NCBI RefSeq assembly: GCF_018139145.2
Contig: NC_059486.1
Span: 4,464,001-4,528,000 of the forward strand
Direction: 5' to 3'
Source of the DNA: Gymnogyps californianus
Taxonomy: Eukaryota > Chordata > Aves > Accipitriformes > Cathartidae
Length of the DNA: 64,000 nucleotides
Shown here: positions 1 to 22,695 of the stretch, one piece after another
Layout of the letters: each line of letters opens with the position of its first letter
How positions within the stretch are numbered: the first letter of the stretch is position 1
Notes under the pieces: generated by a model
The model's database searches: none
What the model saw: only the letters and a program-made list of their open reading frames with translations
What the model was told of the DNA's origin: nothing
Program-made: the position numbers and the translations under genes

Positions 1-1
1 G

Positions 2-1593
2 GGGGGGCGGCTGCTGCCGCCGCCGCCGCCTCCTGCCCGGGCCGTGCTGACGGCGCCCGCCGCGTCCCCTGCACCGGTCCCCCTGCGCCCGGCGTGGCAG
101 CACGGCGAGCAGCGGCCGCCCCCGCAGGTAGGGCGGCTCGGCCGGAGCAGCGCCCGGAGGAGAACGGGAGGGACGAGAGCAGCCCCGAAAGACGGCTCCG
201 GGCGCTTCCTCCTGCCGGCCCCCCTCTGCCCCGGGCTGAGTTACCGGAACGAGCACCAGCACGGTTTGCCCTTCGCCAGGCGGGAGATTAGAAGGGGGAA
301 AAAATAGGAGTTCCATTAATTTTCCAAGAAAGCAGAAGAAATCAACGTGTCCCAGCAGATGTGAACTCGGGGTTTTGCCATGTAACAAGTTTTTAGTTAA
401 AAAAAGAAAAGTAGCACTGTATTAAACTTGCTCACTTTTGCCTTTTTTTGTCCGTACTTGTCTCTTTGTACAGCAAAAAGTGACGGTGGAAGTGCTGGAT
501 CACTTGGAACACCTGGCCTTGGTTGATTTCCGTGATTCAGAGGGCGTAGAGCGGCTGCAGAAAGCAATCCAGTTTGCTGATCAGCTTCATTGTGTAAACA
601 CGGATGGCGTAGAACCGATGGATTCAGTCCTGGAGGACAGGTAATGAATCACAGCAGCCTCCTTTTAACTGTTAATGCATCAAACTATTTGCTTTTGTAA
701 CTTTTTTTTTTTTCCTGGGAATCACCCTGGCTATGCATCTGGCCCCTTTGCTTACAGAAAAGTCTTATCGTGGTTTTATGTGGAAGGAAGATGTCATTGG
801 CACCCATGATCTTTATGTGTAAGCATAGCAAAGATGAATTCCAATTCCTTTGTGTATCTTACTTGTCATGAATGATCTGCACACGCTGCTCCCCAAATAT
901 CTGTCAGTGGCAGTCTTAGTTGCTTCAAAATGTTCCAATAACTTGCCTCACTGCTTACTTGAGACCAAAACCAGGTTTAGAGATAAGCCACACTTCCTAC
1001 TTCATATTCATAGAATAGCTTAAAGACAGGGTAGTAATCTTTGTTCTTCAGGTGTCTGTATCTCAGAGAAGATGATGTTACAGAAGGCGACTGCACGAAA
1101 GAGCTGCTGAAAAATGCCAGAGAGAAAGTAGAGGAATATTTTGTAGCCCCACCAGGTATTGTCTTGCTTATAAAAACCTCTTAATCTTGCTTGAATTAAC
1201 CTGAGGAATATAACCCGCCGTAGCTGCATTTACTTTCAGAAATACTAGCTAGTAATAAGGAAGTACTAAAATAAATAACTGTAGCCATCTGTATAAAACG
1301 GTCTGCAATCCACTGGTCGAAAAGCAGTACAGAAGCTAAGCTTACTCTAAAAGTTACTGCACATGTTGAGCGATTGTGTACAGGAAGTCAGACAGGACTT
1401 ACTTTCCTTCCTTACTCAGGAAATTTAAGCTGCCTGTACATACTTAGAATAAACTGGAGGAGCACTTTTGTGCTAAGTTGTACTACCCAGAAGGTAACTT
1501 ACAGCTGGTCTCACACTTTCTTTTTGTTTTCTATCAGGTAACATCCCTCTACCAAAGCTAGAAGAACGAGAGACTTTTCTGCAGGGCTCTTAG
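2..1593 (+). CDS. GATC: Glutamyl-tRNA(Gln) amidotransferase subunit C, mitochondrial (5' end outside window)
   Basis: Subunit C of the mitochondrial GatCAB complex, which converts Glu-tRNA(Gln) to Gln-tRNA(Gln). Coding exons read as 2-127 (partial), 474-640, 1052-1155 and 1538-1593 (TAG at 1591). Junction phases are consistent throughout, and all introns have GT donors and AG acceptors. Exons 2-4 carry the family hallmarks: LEHLALVDF, a VNTDGVEPM segment, [11 protein letters not shown], and the C-terminal [19 protein letters not shown]. Exon 1 is Pro/Arg/Ala-rich and GC-rich, as expected of a mitochondrial targeting region. It has no in-frame ATG, so the true start lies upstream of the window. 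Exons 2-4 encode 108 residues. Assignment of exons 2-4 is very secure; the reading of exon 1 is inferred from its donor at 128 and its phase. Confidence 0.93.
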
Positions 1594-2392
1594 CCAAAGC
1601 CCAGAACCCAAACGCCGTTTCGGTATTTTATTTGGGAAAACTGAGTTTTGTGCAGTCACAGCTGAAATACCCTGGCATGTATTTTGATCAAAAGAAGAGC
1701 ACTTGCAAGACAATTTACAGAAGAAGGAAGGTGTAAAAAGTTTAGTAGCGCTACTGAAGTATTCAATGTTTATGAAGCTGGAAGGCAGCATGACAGACGA
1801 CCTTAGTGCTTTTATTTAGCAAAGTGAATTTGACGTTATTCTTTAAGATACTGAATGGCTTAAAGGCTTTAAAGAGAACATTAAAAGGTAATGATTAAAA
1901 AACCCAGAACACTATATTTTTCCTCAACAAGTTTGTCAGGAAAACAAGAGAGGTTGGAAGGCTGTATTTGCCTGTTTCTCACCTTTAGCTCGACTCCGGC
2001 TCTGACCCTGTCAGAAGTAACAAAGTCTGGTGTGAAGGAGTCTGTCACATTGCTGAGTATCTCTGTGATGTACGGACAGAACTCAGATTTTCATTATGGA
2101 AGAAAAGGCACTTCTAGAAGATTATTCACTCAAATATTTTGCTTCTACTGAATATTTCCATTTTATCTCTATGCTCTATGTCTCTATGGGTTACCTTCTA
2201 TTTCCCACTTTGTATTTTTATTCTCACAAAGTAAATACCTGGAGTTGTACATAATTTGAGAAAGTACTTTTCAAGCACAGAAATAGCTGCTCTAAAATAA
2301 AAAAATCTTTGCCATAAGTATTTTTGTCCACCAGATGTGTATGTGTAGTGGCACCGGCAATATTTTCTGGATTAAACCATTTTTCTATTTCA

Positions 2393-2398
2393 AATAAA
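2393..2398 (+). other. GATC polyadenylation signal (AATAAA)
   Basis: First canonical AATAAA on the plus strand downstream of the GATC stop, followed by T/GT-rich sequence. It gives a 3' UTR of about 0.8 kb. A second AATAAA near 2451 could serve as an alternative. Confidence 0.5.
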
Positions 2399-3757
2399 GC
2401 ACTGCATTCGTTTGTGTTATTTAAAACATCTCGTGTGGCTAAACTTGTTGTAAATAAAGAATGTAATTACTTGTGAACTTGGCATTTTTGTTCTGTTGGC
2501 ACAGTGAACTAAATATGCACTGTCACCTTTATTTTTTGTTGGAACGGGTTTTAGAAATACAAGTACCCTAGTACTCTTCAGTACTGCAGGCAGCCATTGC
2601 TAGCAGGAAGCTAGCAACAGCTTTATTAGAAGCAGCAGTGTGATTAGCAGATACTGCTCTGGGTACGGCTTCACCTTTAATCTGTTTCCAGCTCTACTCT
2701 ACAAACTCATGCAAGCATCACCTCAATATCACCATTTTACCAGCTGTAATTTGGTTATAAGGATGCTGAACTTTTACTTTAGACCTCGGAGTTGTAGAAA
2801 CCACTCCCCAGACTGTTATGATAATATCCTAGAAGTAAAATATATTTAAGGACACAGCTCTAGATGCTTTTCTTGCTGCTCAGTTTTGGTTTTGGCTTGG
2901 AAAGTTTCCAACTTGAGGGAAAAAATAGACCGAATTAGTGCAGGGATATTTCTGTTTGTTTGCAAGATGGTGCTGAAAAGTAACAGAGTTAACTGTCAGG
3001 CTCAGCCTGTTACCCTCAAGTAACAGTCATGTACCAGTACCTCAAATTCTGTAAGGAAATCACTGGGGCAAGCACCTCAGCCATCAGCTCCCAGATGGGA
3101 TGTTTGTCATAGAAAACTCAGCCACAGTAAAGAAGTGCTTGCAAAGAAGTAGCACAGCTCCAAGAACAAAATGAGCACCCTTGACTCTGCCTTACTGGCT
3201 CAGAGGCCAGGAGACCATCATGGGAAGAGGTGCTGTGCTGGGTAAATGGGGGACACTGCTCTAGCAAACAACGTACATTGTCACTGTCTCATCCTGGCAG
3301 AGAATGCTGAGGCTTCCGCACAGAACCTCCAACAGTCAGAGGCAAGATAGGCCAAGGCTCACTGAGAGAAACTAGAGACCTGCTGAAAGAAAAATACTGC
3401 AGCAAACTAGAACCAAATAGTCCAGACAATTCACTTGCAGGCCATAAAGAGTGCAGTAAAAAGCTGAAAAACAAACTTTTCTTCCTGCGTGGTGCCCTGT
3501 CCACATACAGATTTAAGAATCCATAATTATTTATTCCAGTTGTAACTCCATGCACTAGAAGAGATCATGACATGCTGAGCCACAGTGGAATTTTTTTCAG
3601 AAGTGCTAGAAAAGACCCCTGATGTTATTGTAATAGGATACTACTAATCACCAGTTCTGAGTCTGCTCTTAAGGCTCTTGAGAGCCTGACAGGAGAAGGA
3701 AAGTAGGCTCCTCCATGACTGTGCAGGCACACGCTTCCCCTGAGGGCAGAAACTCAC

Positions 3758-3929
3758 CTCATGAGATCGTAACTTGATGTCATCCGGCTTACACAGTGCA
3801 TGTTCTCTTATCTTTTGCAGAGAAAAGCCATTACTCCCATTCCATCTTTCTGTACATTTGCATAATAAACACCACCAGCTTGGTGCGTGTGTCCCTTCAG
3901 GTCCTGCCAGCTGTCTGATAGAGGAAGTC
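3758..3929 (-). pseudogene. SRSF9: Relict exon 3 of SRSF9 (decayed SR splicing factor)
   Basis: The minus strand from 3929 to 3758 reads as the SRSF9 exon that encodes the start of the second, pseudo-RRM domain. It includes the family signature SWQDLK, then an [16 protein letters not shown] stretch, and after a frame change KPDDIKLRSHE. The QKDG and DDIK residues resemble SRSF9 more than SRSF1. The segment is 172 nt, against 173 nt expected, so a single base is missing. The loss falls after LCK and brings a TAA into frame. A consensus donor GAG|GTGAGT follows at 3757, and CTCAG precedes the exon, but upstream of that there is no good polypyrimidine tract. Retained exon borders argue against a retrocopy. 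No other SRSF9 exon could be recognised. The GATC-SRSF9-DYNLL1 position and strand agree with the human locus. Confidence 0.8.
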
Positions 3930-4463
3930 CTGAGCATGGTCATAATTATTTCTCCTATGAACTGCGTCTTCCACATCCCTGCAAACAACAGGTAATATAA
4001 ATTAGAGATTAATGATACACATGCATTGTTTCTTAACATCTCAAAAGTCCACCAAGCATATTAGAAGTACCATAATTTGAAAAACACTGAAAAAAATACT
4101 ACAGAGTTTGAATAGTACTAGTACTAGGTTCAGCCATTAGTGGCTTGCTCTTAATACTGCGTGTACAACCTGCTTTGACAAGCTCCCTCTCGGGCCATTC
4201 ATTATGTACCATGTATTTAATGGAAAACCTAGGCTGAGTGAAAAGGACTACAGCTGTCTTTGCTGGTATAAGAAATCACAGCTACTGGGTAGGATCCACT
4301 TTCACTCACTACCCTCAAAGGTTGCACGTTTGGTAAGCTTTGAACTGTTTTTTTTCTGGGACTGATTTTTTTTTTCATATTTCTCTGGCAGGAAGTGAGA
4401 GCAAACACTTGTTCCACTCTTATTTGTGCAGTTACTTCATTATTTGTTTAAGCTTCCATAATA

Positions 4464-4499
4464 GACACACATACATATACATATATACATATATGCATA
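4464..4499. repeat. (CA/TA)n microsatellite
   Basis: Imperfect alternating ACAC/ATAC/ATAT dinucleotide run, typical simple repeat. Confidence 0.7.
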
Positions 4500-7151
4500 A
4501 AACATGTAATTATTACGATACTTGAATTCTTTCAAGGGTGTTGAATTAAAGTCTCTATTTAACCCCACTAATCCAATTCTCTGCAAAGCTGTAACACTGT
4601 ATTAGTGCTTTAGTCTCAGGCTTTTGAAGATTCAGACCCTGCAAATGCTGAAGTTTTACAAATATACAAGCTTAGCCTAAAAGTCATTTATGATGCATAT
4701 GTAAATCACGACAAGGAAAGACCTCAAGTCACACCATACAACAAGCATGTTAGCAGAGAATTCCCAGTTTGAAAATCCCCACTTGTTCTATCCATTTTGG
4801 CCTCCTCCTTTGACCATCACAGAGAATGGGGACGATGTTATTTACATAGAAAATGGAAGAGGAATTTGAGAGTGAACTGCATGGCTGCAGGAGCTTCCAA
4901 CACAATATATCATCAAGTAACTATTTAAAAGCAACATCCAAACCAACAATTTGGACAAAGACAATCCCACATTCCCAATGCAGCACAGGCTAAGCTTGAA
5001 ACTGCCAGTTCACTGCTGCTCCCTTACCCACACACTCTAGTGAGAGAACAGACTGCCCGATGCTTGTTCCCTGCAGCCCAAACTGCATTTAAAGTGGAAA
5101 ACACACATTTCCTTAATGAAGAGGTTTGTTGCAACTTCACCACTAATAAGGGAATTACAGCCTTGACTCAGACACCTGCAACCACCTAAACAGAAACCCT
5201 CGCAAAGGCCAGATGAGCTGCCTATGGGGCAGAGTACGTTAGTGCCTCAGCCTGCCCTCAGCGTGTCTAATGTGGTGGGTGCTGCGCCCCACGGGATGGT
5301 GCAAAGCCCCACTGGGCCCCGGCTGCACCCTGAGGTGGGGACGAGATGCTTTTCATGGTGCCAGTTCACCTGCTTTCACCGTAGGGCCTCGACATGCAAG
5401 TGGGTCTGGATCTGGGTCAGATCTTTACAGTATTCTGCCACAAAGCAATTTATAAGCCCTGGCAAGTGAGTAAATATAGTTAAGGACTCATGTAATAAAA
5501 TCGCTACCTGTAAATTCCTGGTAACTGCAGTGAGGCAAACAACATATATTTGAGAAATAGCTCCTCTTTTCTCAGTGGTTAATAGATAAGGCAAAAAGAA
5601 AAAAAAAAATCTGTTTGGTTAAAAGAAAACAACAAAAGGAGGCCAGATTCTGAGATGATGTAAATGTGTCTAGTTTTCCTGGAGACCATGGAGATAACTT
5701 GACTTACACCTGCCAAGGTTTTTCCACTACTTTGTAGATCTGTAACCCATAAAATTGGATTAGAAGCCCTAGCATATAGACTCCAGGTTTACAAAGAAAA
5801 TGTCAAGGTGGGGATTTCTTCAGTTTTATGGAAAAAAGAAAATGGAAGTTTTTTTATTGCTAATAATGATTATTTTATATTTTGATAGTAACTAGGAGCC
5901 CCAGGAAAAATCGCTATTAGGTATAGTGATACGGTATGCAACACAGAGCAAAAAAAGGCCTCAGGTGAAAAGTGCTTACAATCTAACCTCCATCTGCAAG
6001 AGGAATCTCATGATATGCCTTATCCATTACCCAATTTTCTTCAGCACCTCCTCTACTCCAGCTATCATCTCCTATGTGTATTTGTTCTGCCTTCCCCTGC
6101 AGCTCTGTCCTGAGGAAAACTATACTTTTATATTCTGGATTAACAAGTAAGGCTCTAATGTTTCTCTTTAAAGCTGTGTATCTCAGGCTTTAATGTTTCT
6201 TGTTAACGATATGTATCTCACCCACACTGACATTTCCTGCAGTCGTCATCACATCTGTTCCTTCAGCTAACCATTTCTTAATAAATGCATGGAAATTTGC
6301 CTGCAGCTACCAAACACAACCACCTCCTCAGAGATTCATGGATGTTTTTGAAGTTCATTGTAAGCACTGGGAAGATTGTTAAATGGTTCAGTTCTGTCAG
6401 CACACAGTTCTGTCTAGTACTCAAAGAACCATTACTAGTGCTGCAGATCATAAAGACAGTTCTGTAAATTAATTGCTTACTGTGGCCCTGAGACTATTCA
6501 AAGCTTCTTCAAGTTGCTTGCACACAAGGTCTCTTAGGCCCTTTCGTCTGCTGCATTAAACCAGGTAAGTGCCCTTAATTTCATAACTTTCAGAGTTGTC
6601 CCTAACACACACTCCTGATGGCAAGACAGAAAGCAAAGCTGTGAATTGCATCTCTTCTAACTGGAATGCTAAAACCTAGGAGCTAAAGTCAGAAGTTATT
6701 TCTGAGATACTCGAGTGACAAAAGTACTACATTATCCAGTTTTAATATTTTGGGGACAGTATATTCTTCTGAGGTTGCCTCAGAGCTTGCAAAAGCAAAA
6801 GGTTGCTTGCAGTTATGCTGCTTTTGCTATGAATGACACTGAGCAGGTAAATATACTGTACTAATAGGAAAAATACTTGCATTTCATGTGAGGTGGATGG
6901 CTGCTTTTGAGTTTTTTATATCTACAAGGAAATGGCAGTCCCACCAACCAGTATTTGAAAACCTCTTTTAAGACATCCTGTGCTGTTTGCTATAGACATG
7001 GTTCAGTCCTGTTATTACCAGATCACCAGCTATAGAAGACTCAACAGCAATTTTCTAGCTGCTGACAAGAGTATAAGCAGAAAGTGCCCCAGGGAGAGCG
7101 AAACTAACAAAACAGAGCACTGGGGATGTCCCAAAACATCTTGCTTTATTT

Positions 7152-7232
7152 AAAACAAAACAAAACAAAACAGAAAAACAAACCCCCCCCAAACCCAACC
7201 CCCCTCCCCCCAAAAAAACAAACAAAAAACCA
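7152..7232. repeat. A/C-rich low-complexity tract
   Basis: AAAAC and AAAC units run into C8 and C5 homopolymers and A-runs, with almost no G or T on the plus strand. No transposon body is visible next to it. Confidence 0.7.
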
Positions 7233-7937
7233 GGCAAGAGTTGCAGAAATAGTGAGGTCTGCAAAAGACACCTTAAATGAGACTTCAAAAGTCTGATGGA
7301 TTTAGTTCACTAAAGAAACAAAGTTTAGAGCTGACTTGATCATACTCAGTAAACATGGGTAAAAGATTTCTATCAGAGGTCATTTAGTCTGAAAGACAAA
7401 TTGAAAACATACACGTGAATAGGAAACATGATCAAGTGCCATTTATAAGCTATGGAACTTCTTCCTCCAACATGGGTGGGCTTTCCTCTCAGTAAAGGGC
7501 ATCTTGCTGAGCGAGCTATCCAAGCTCAAAGAGAAACAAGGGCCTGTTGCAGAGATTACTGGGTTAAATTCGGCGTCCCTGCGATCTGGGTTGGGGTGAG
7601 TAATAAAACGGCCTTTGGAGCCCACATACCAACTATGGAAAGGTGTTTTACAGAAACTGATGGACACATTAAAATGCATTGGAGACTAAGCGTGCTTTAA
7701 GGACCAAGTTTTTTGCCCAGGATCACTAGACAATACTAGAGATGAGTAGCACGAGAGCCAGGACAGGAGGCTTTCCACACACAGCTGAAATCTGTATTAA
7801 CATCCCCAATAGCATGCGCTCTGTCGGACGTGCGGGGCGTGCTCTCCGGTACCTCACCTGCATCCTGCGGCGGGGATCCGGGGCCGCCCCAGAAGCCTCG
7901 CTCCGCCGAGCCCGGGGCTGCGCCCACGCGGCCGCCC

Positions 7938-8089
7938 GTCGCTATGGGAACGGACGCAGGCGCGAGGCATCCCGGTCTGAAAGAAAACGCAAGAATAAAA
8001 CCCTACGAGAGCGCCGGCCGTGGCCAATGAGCGCGCGAGGGTGCAGCGCGGTGACCAATGGCTGGTGGCCGGCGCGGAGGGGGCGGGGC
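7938..8089 (+). promoter_or_regulatory. DYNLL1: DYNLL1 copy 1 CpG promoter: twin CCAAT boxes and GC box
   Basis: CCAAT pentamers at 8024 and 8055 (31 bp apart, same orientation), followed by GGGCGGGGC at 8081-8089. Upstream, GTCGCTATGGGAAC at 7938-7951 is shared with copies 2 and 4. NF-Y and Sp-type binding are inferred from motif match only. No TATA box is seen. Confidence 0.7.
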
Positions 8090-8340
8090 TGGGGGCTCTC
8101 GGAGGCGGCCGCGGCGCTCAGTGACCAGACCGCAGCGCCGCGCCGCTCCGCTCCGCACAGGGCCGGTCCCGCAGCGCCCGCGAAACGGTGAGGGGAGCGG
8201 CGGGACTGCGGGGCGGTGGGTGAGGACGACTCCCGAGAGAGACCGGGACTGGGGCCGGCCCGGGCACCGGCCGCCGTGCCTCAGCCATCCCGGTGCCGGG
8301 GCAGCCCGCGTCGCCCGGTGCGGTGCGTGTCCCGGCGGCT

Positions 8341-8868
8341 CCCCCGTGCCTGGGCCCTTCCCCAGCGGCCGCCTCCGCCTTTCCCGCGTCCCTGGGGGCT
8401 GCAGGCGGGAGCCTTCCCTGGAGCCGCGCGGGGCTCCGAGCCCTTGGCGGCGGGGCTGGGCTTCGTTCGCCTCCCCTCGGCAGGGAAGGGCCGTCGGGGC
8501 CGGGCGCTGGAGCGGCTGCGCCCTCTCCCGGGGCTCCCGGCCTGCGTCGGGCTGGTGCCAAGCTGGAGAGGGGCTGGGGAGGGCGGCGGCGGCCGGCGGG
8601 GTTTGCAAGCGCTCGGGCGGTGCTGGTGTCGCTCCAGGCCGGAGCCCCTGGAGAGCGGGTGCTTAATGGGAGCAGGCGTTTAAGCCGCCGTTCCTCTGGC
8701 TCTGAGCGCGGGCTGTGCCTGTGCCTCTGGCAGAGGCGGCAGAAGTGCTGCACAGCCACGGCTGTGGGCACAGCGCGGGCCCTGAACACTCGTTGGGAGT
8801 GAGGATACCTTGCGTGGCTGCTGGGCAGGTGATCCTGGCAGGTAGCTGCTCCTGCAACTTTGAATTCT
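8341..8868. repeat. DYNLL1 intron-1 homogenised block, copy 1
   Basis: A 528-bp GC-rich block in intron 1. It recurs without indels in copy 2 (20227-20754) and copy 4 (27272-27799), and its 3' three-quarters recurs in copy 3 (23751-24147). By eye I count about two substitutions against copy 2 and about three against copy 4. Confidence 0.9.
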
Positions 8869-8883
8869 CCTCTTCTTTGCTGA

Positions 8884-10286
<1,403 letters not shown>

Positions 10287-10517
10287 AACCATGGACTGTT
10301 ACTGAAACTTGCACCTGGTTACAGGACTGCACACTAACTCCAAACAGCCTCCTACCTTCAGCCTTCCTGAGGAAACAGACCTTGATCTCCAGGTCTTTTG
10401 TTGTATTGTTAATGGTCAGGGATTTTGCTGTAGCAGCTGGTATTTTCATTGTCGTTACAAAAAAGGCAAAAATGTCTTCCTTGTATTTATTTTCTTTCAA
10501 AAGATGGCTTCTTTGCT

Positions 10518-10523
10518 AATAAA
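10518..10523 (+). other. DYNLL1: DYNLL1 copy 1 polyadenylation signal (AATAAA)
   Basis: AATAAA 232 bp after the stop. The surrounding CTTTGCTAATAAA is conserved in copies 3 and 4 but not in copy 2. Confidence 0.75.
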
Positions 10524-11229
10524 ACTGTTGGAACAAGTTTATCCTTTAAGAGTTTTCTCTGCCCTTCTGCCCTCTTAGTGCTTGCATTACCCTCTTTATT
10601 CCACTGTGAATGAAGGAGGAACATCCCCACCTCCATTTCCCCCCACAAATCCACAGCATCTGAAGCCTGAGCTAATCTATGAATGCGTCATAAGTCAGTA
10701 ACTGGAACAACAGGAGATAGTTTCCCTGAGAGAAGAGAGACTACTTTTCAGTTCTTGATAAGCATATTTTCAGTATGCACAACCTCCAGTGCAAATTCTG
10801 GAGTTCAGATACATGGTGTTGCTTTTCTGATTTCAAGTGAATTGGTGAGTTAAAAGCAATAGCCTCTTCATCTCCCAATTTTCAGAAGAGAGAAATTTTC
10901 ATACTAGTTCTACACACCTGTCACTTTAGAATCCAAGTTTACCTTCTCTAGATTTTTTTTTTACTCTATCCCTGTATCCTGCTACAGAAGCATCTGTTCT
11001 TCAACAGTTTAGTTTAAAGAACAGAAGGCAATGCACAGTATTTTTACTTAGAGATTATGCATCTAGCGCTGACAGAAAGATTTCATATGGAGGTGAAAAC
11101 ATGTCATCTCATCCCAGAATATAGTTATGTGGTCATTCTCCTTCAGAAAAAAATTCCTTTCTTAGAAAGGAAACCTTCTTACAAAGGTTAAAATATTGAC
11201 TTAAGTGAAAAAAGTTGATGCAGAGCTTT

Positions 11230-11235
11230 TTTATT
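11230..11235 (-). other. COQ5: COQ5 polyadenylation signal (AATAAA on minus strand)
   Basis: TTTATT on the plus strand, about 500 bp beyond the COQ5 stop. DYNLL1 copy 1 and COQ5 are convergent, with about 0.7 kb between their signals. A 21-base A run lies at 11391-11411 inside the inferred COQ5 3' UTR. Confidence 0.5.
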
Positions 11236-11738
11236 TCACAAGCCTTCCATTTGCCTTTGAAAGAAATGAAGGAATCACGGGGAAAAAAAATCCCTTGAAG
11301 TCCACATGACAAAGATAATGACAGCGTAGTAAAAACCTGATAAATCCCAGTTACTTCTCACTGGTATGATATCATCCTTGAAGCTTAGTTAAAAAAAAAA
11401 AAAAAAAAAAAGGAGGCACCTTATTTGAAGACTAGTCAGTCTATTTCTGTATCCACACCACTGGTAACTGAAGTTGCTTCACTTGTTAGCATTGCTCAGT
11501 TTTGGCCATGTCCTTTACGTTGCACTTGAAGGGAAATGCAAGTGTAAGAAACGCCACAGGAATCGCATCCATCTTGGGAGGGAAAAAGGTAGCTGATGTT
11601 CTTCTGGGTCTGACTGCTGAGCAAGTATCTGTTGCACAAGTTCTTAAAACTCCTCTTCAATCTTGGTAGCGTTAAAATTCCACAGCTTTCATCTTCCTCA
11701 GGAAAAGTACACTTCCTGTGTTTTGCTACATAGCAGAC

Positions 11739-18509
<6,771 letters not shown>

Positions 18510-19720
18510 CTTGCAAGGGCACGACCTCCGCACCCTCCCCGCCGCCGCCGCCGGAGCGGCGGCACCACCCGCCGCGCGGGGCCCAACGGCTCCGCCAACC
18601 GCAATACCGGCGGAGGGCGCGGCCACGGCCGGCCCCGCGGGGGCGGGAGGCGGCCCGCCGGCACGGGCCGGGCCGGGCCGGGCCGGGGCGGGCTGGGCTG
18701 GGCTGCGGCCTGGCTCCGTACTCGGCCCCGGCCCTGAGACACGCGAGGCTCAGGGCCGGTGCCCTATGCGGGGTATTTATACCGAGGCTGTACCGGCCCC
18801 GGCAGGAACTGCGGGTTCTCCACAGCCTGAGGGGGACGCGAGTTCTGGCCTGAAACAGTCGCCAGACATCCCAGTGCTACCAGCTGCTGGTGTGCGTAGC
18901 TGAATCTGTCCTGGTAGAATATACACGACAGGAGAAGGAAAAAAAAAAGCCCACCAACACACCTCACACAGCATATTTGAGTAATTTTGCAAATAATTTT
19001 CTCTAACCTCTTCAGATTTTTAATTTTGCAGTTTCCTGGCTAAAGTAAAACCTCATGGGGAGTAAGAGTGAGGGTTGGTTTGTGGGTTCTGATGAACTGA
19101 GGGGAGGAATGAAAAGTTACCTCTGATTCCCGTTAGGAGCATTAGTACAAAGTAGGGACCTTTTCTGCTAATTTTTTTGCAAAAGCTGCCCCACTTATCA
19201 CATTATTTGAATAATCCAGAAATTCTGTCAGCTTTGTAGATACAAAGAAGTTACTTAACCCTTTCTCATAAGAGATTACATCACGCCGTTAAGAAATCAG
19301 ACCAGAGACTGCATTCCCCAAGTACGAGTTGGTCTCCCTTGCCAAGATCTTCCTTCCGTGTTGAGGCTTACTAGGGCCATCATCAGACCCTACCATGATT
19401 TTCTTATATCTTATCTGAGGAATTAATCAAAACCTAAAATTTTGATTTTTTGCTCTATGTTCTTTGCGGCAGGATGCCTTGCAAAGCATCATCTGTTTTT
19501 TGAGATTGTTTTTCTTTTTTTTCTCTGCCTCAGCTATAGGGAGAGATGATCTTTGCCTACCAGAGAAGTGACCAGGAGAGCCTCTCTCATGCTGTAGTCA
19601 CAGGCCGCTGTACAGACGCCAGCAACCAGCCACGTTCAGGCAGCTCAGCCGTGAGAAAAGAAAGGGGAAGGCCGAGCAGAGGCTGCGCACCGCCTGAGAG
19701 TAAGCAGCCCAGGCATACCC
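18510..19720. other. COQ5 CpG promoter and spacer to DYNLL1 copy 2
   Basis: The first 250 bp are CpG-rich and form the COQ5 promoter side. From about 18900 to 19550 the sequence is AT-rich with no exon, RNA gene or repeat recognised. Sequence similar to the DYNLL1 copy 1 upstream region resumes near 19740. Confidence 0.5.
18664..18705. repeat. (GGGCC)n/(GGGCT)n tract upstream of COQ5
   Basis: Four GGGCC pentamers followed by GGGCT units in the CpG island directly upstream of COQ5. Regular G3 runs could form a quadruplex; that is inference. Confidence 0.6.
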
Positions 19721-19816
19721 GCAAGGTATGCCCCCCGGCCTGGGGGATCCGGGGCCGCCCCAGAGGCATCGCTCCCGCCGAGCCCGGGGTTCGGCCTGCA
19801 TCTCCGCTGCTGCCCG

Positions 19817-19977
19817 TCGCTATGGGAACGGGTGCAGGCGCAAGGTATGCCGGTCTGAAAGAAACTGCTGCAGTAAAATGCTACGAGAGCGCCGGATCCT
19901 GGCCAATGAGCGCTCGGGGGGCGGTGGCGGTGACCAATGGCTGGCGGCCAGTACGGAGGGGGTGGGGCTGGGGGCGC
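19817..19977 (+). promoter_or_regulatory. DYNLL1 copy 2 promoter: twin CCAAT boxes
   Basis: The same arrangement as copy 1: GTCGCTATGGGAAC near 19817, then CCAAT at 19903 and 19934 with 31 bp spacing. The downstream GC box is altered to GGGTGGGGC. The non-coding exon 1 ends at 20107 with the same CGAAACG|GTGAGG donor. Confidence 0.7.
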
Positions 19978-20226
19978 TTGGAGGCGACGGCGGCGCGCGC
20001 GGGTCGGTTAAACAGACACGGCGGCGGAGCGAGCTGCGTGTCAGCCTTCCTCTGTGCCCCGCCCGCTCCGTTCCACACAGGGTCGGTCCCGCGGCGCCCG
20101 CGAAACGGTGAGGGGAGCGGTGCGAGGGTCTCGAACGCTGGGGTGGGGCAGCTCCCGAGAAGGGCTGGGTCCGACCCGGGTACTGGGAAGGTATGGCTGG
20201 GCAGCCGGTGCCCCGGCACCCCAGCT

Positions 20227-22389
<2,163 letters not shown>

Positions 22390-22695
22390 AACCATGGACT
22401 GTTACTGAAACGTGCATCCGGTTACAGGACTGTGTGCTGACTCCTCTGACTAGTTACTGCAGCCTTCCTGAGGACGCAGACCTTGATCTTCAAGGGCAAT
22501 GGCAGGGATTATGCTATAGCACATGATGTTACATTGTGGATATAAAAAGGAAAAATACCAAAAAAGTCTTCCTTGTATTTATTTTTTTTTTCGGAAGGCT
22601 GCTTCTTTGCTAGTAGAGCTGTTGGAGCAGTTTTGCCTTTGAGAGTTTTATAGCCATCTACAGTATTGCCCAATTACTGCTTGTGCTATGTAAGT

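Larger units (their letters stand above)
3935..7740. other. Intergenic, GATC/SRSF9 relict to DYNLL1
   Basis: No coding exon, RNA gene or recognisable transposon was found on either strand. The stretch is AT-rich with scattered short ORFs that have no family signature. The somewhat GC-richer patch at 5220-5410 was checked for an SRSF9 first exon (RRM1) without success. Confidence 0.5.

Noticed and set aside
3289..3555. Minus-strand ORF with a Ser/Arg-containing patch, considered as the SRSF9 last exon
   Set aside because: No alignable RS-domain order and no GET-YIRV start; similarity is compositional only.
5220..5410. GC-richer patch considered as decayed SRSF9 exon 1
   Set aside because: No RRM1 motif (YVGNLP or FAFVRF) on the minus strand in any frame.
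18510..18626. N-terminal extension of COQ5 upstream of the chosen ATG
   Set aside because: The frame is open but contains no ATG; the ATG at 18509 begins a normal mitochondrial presequence.
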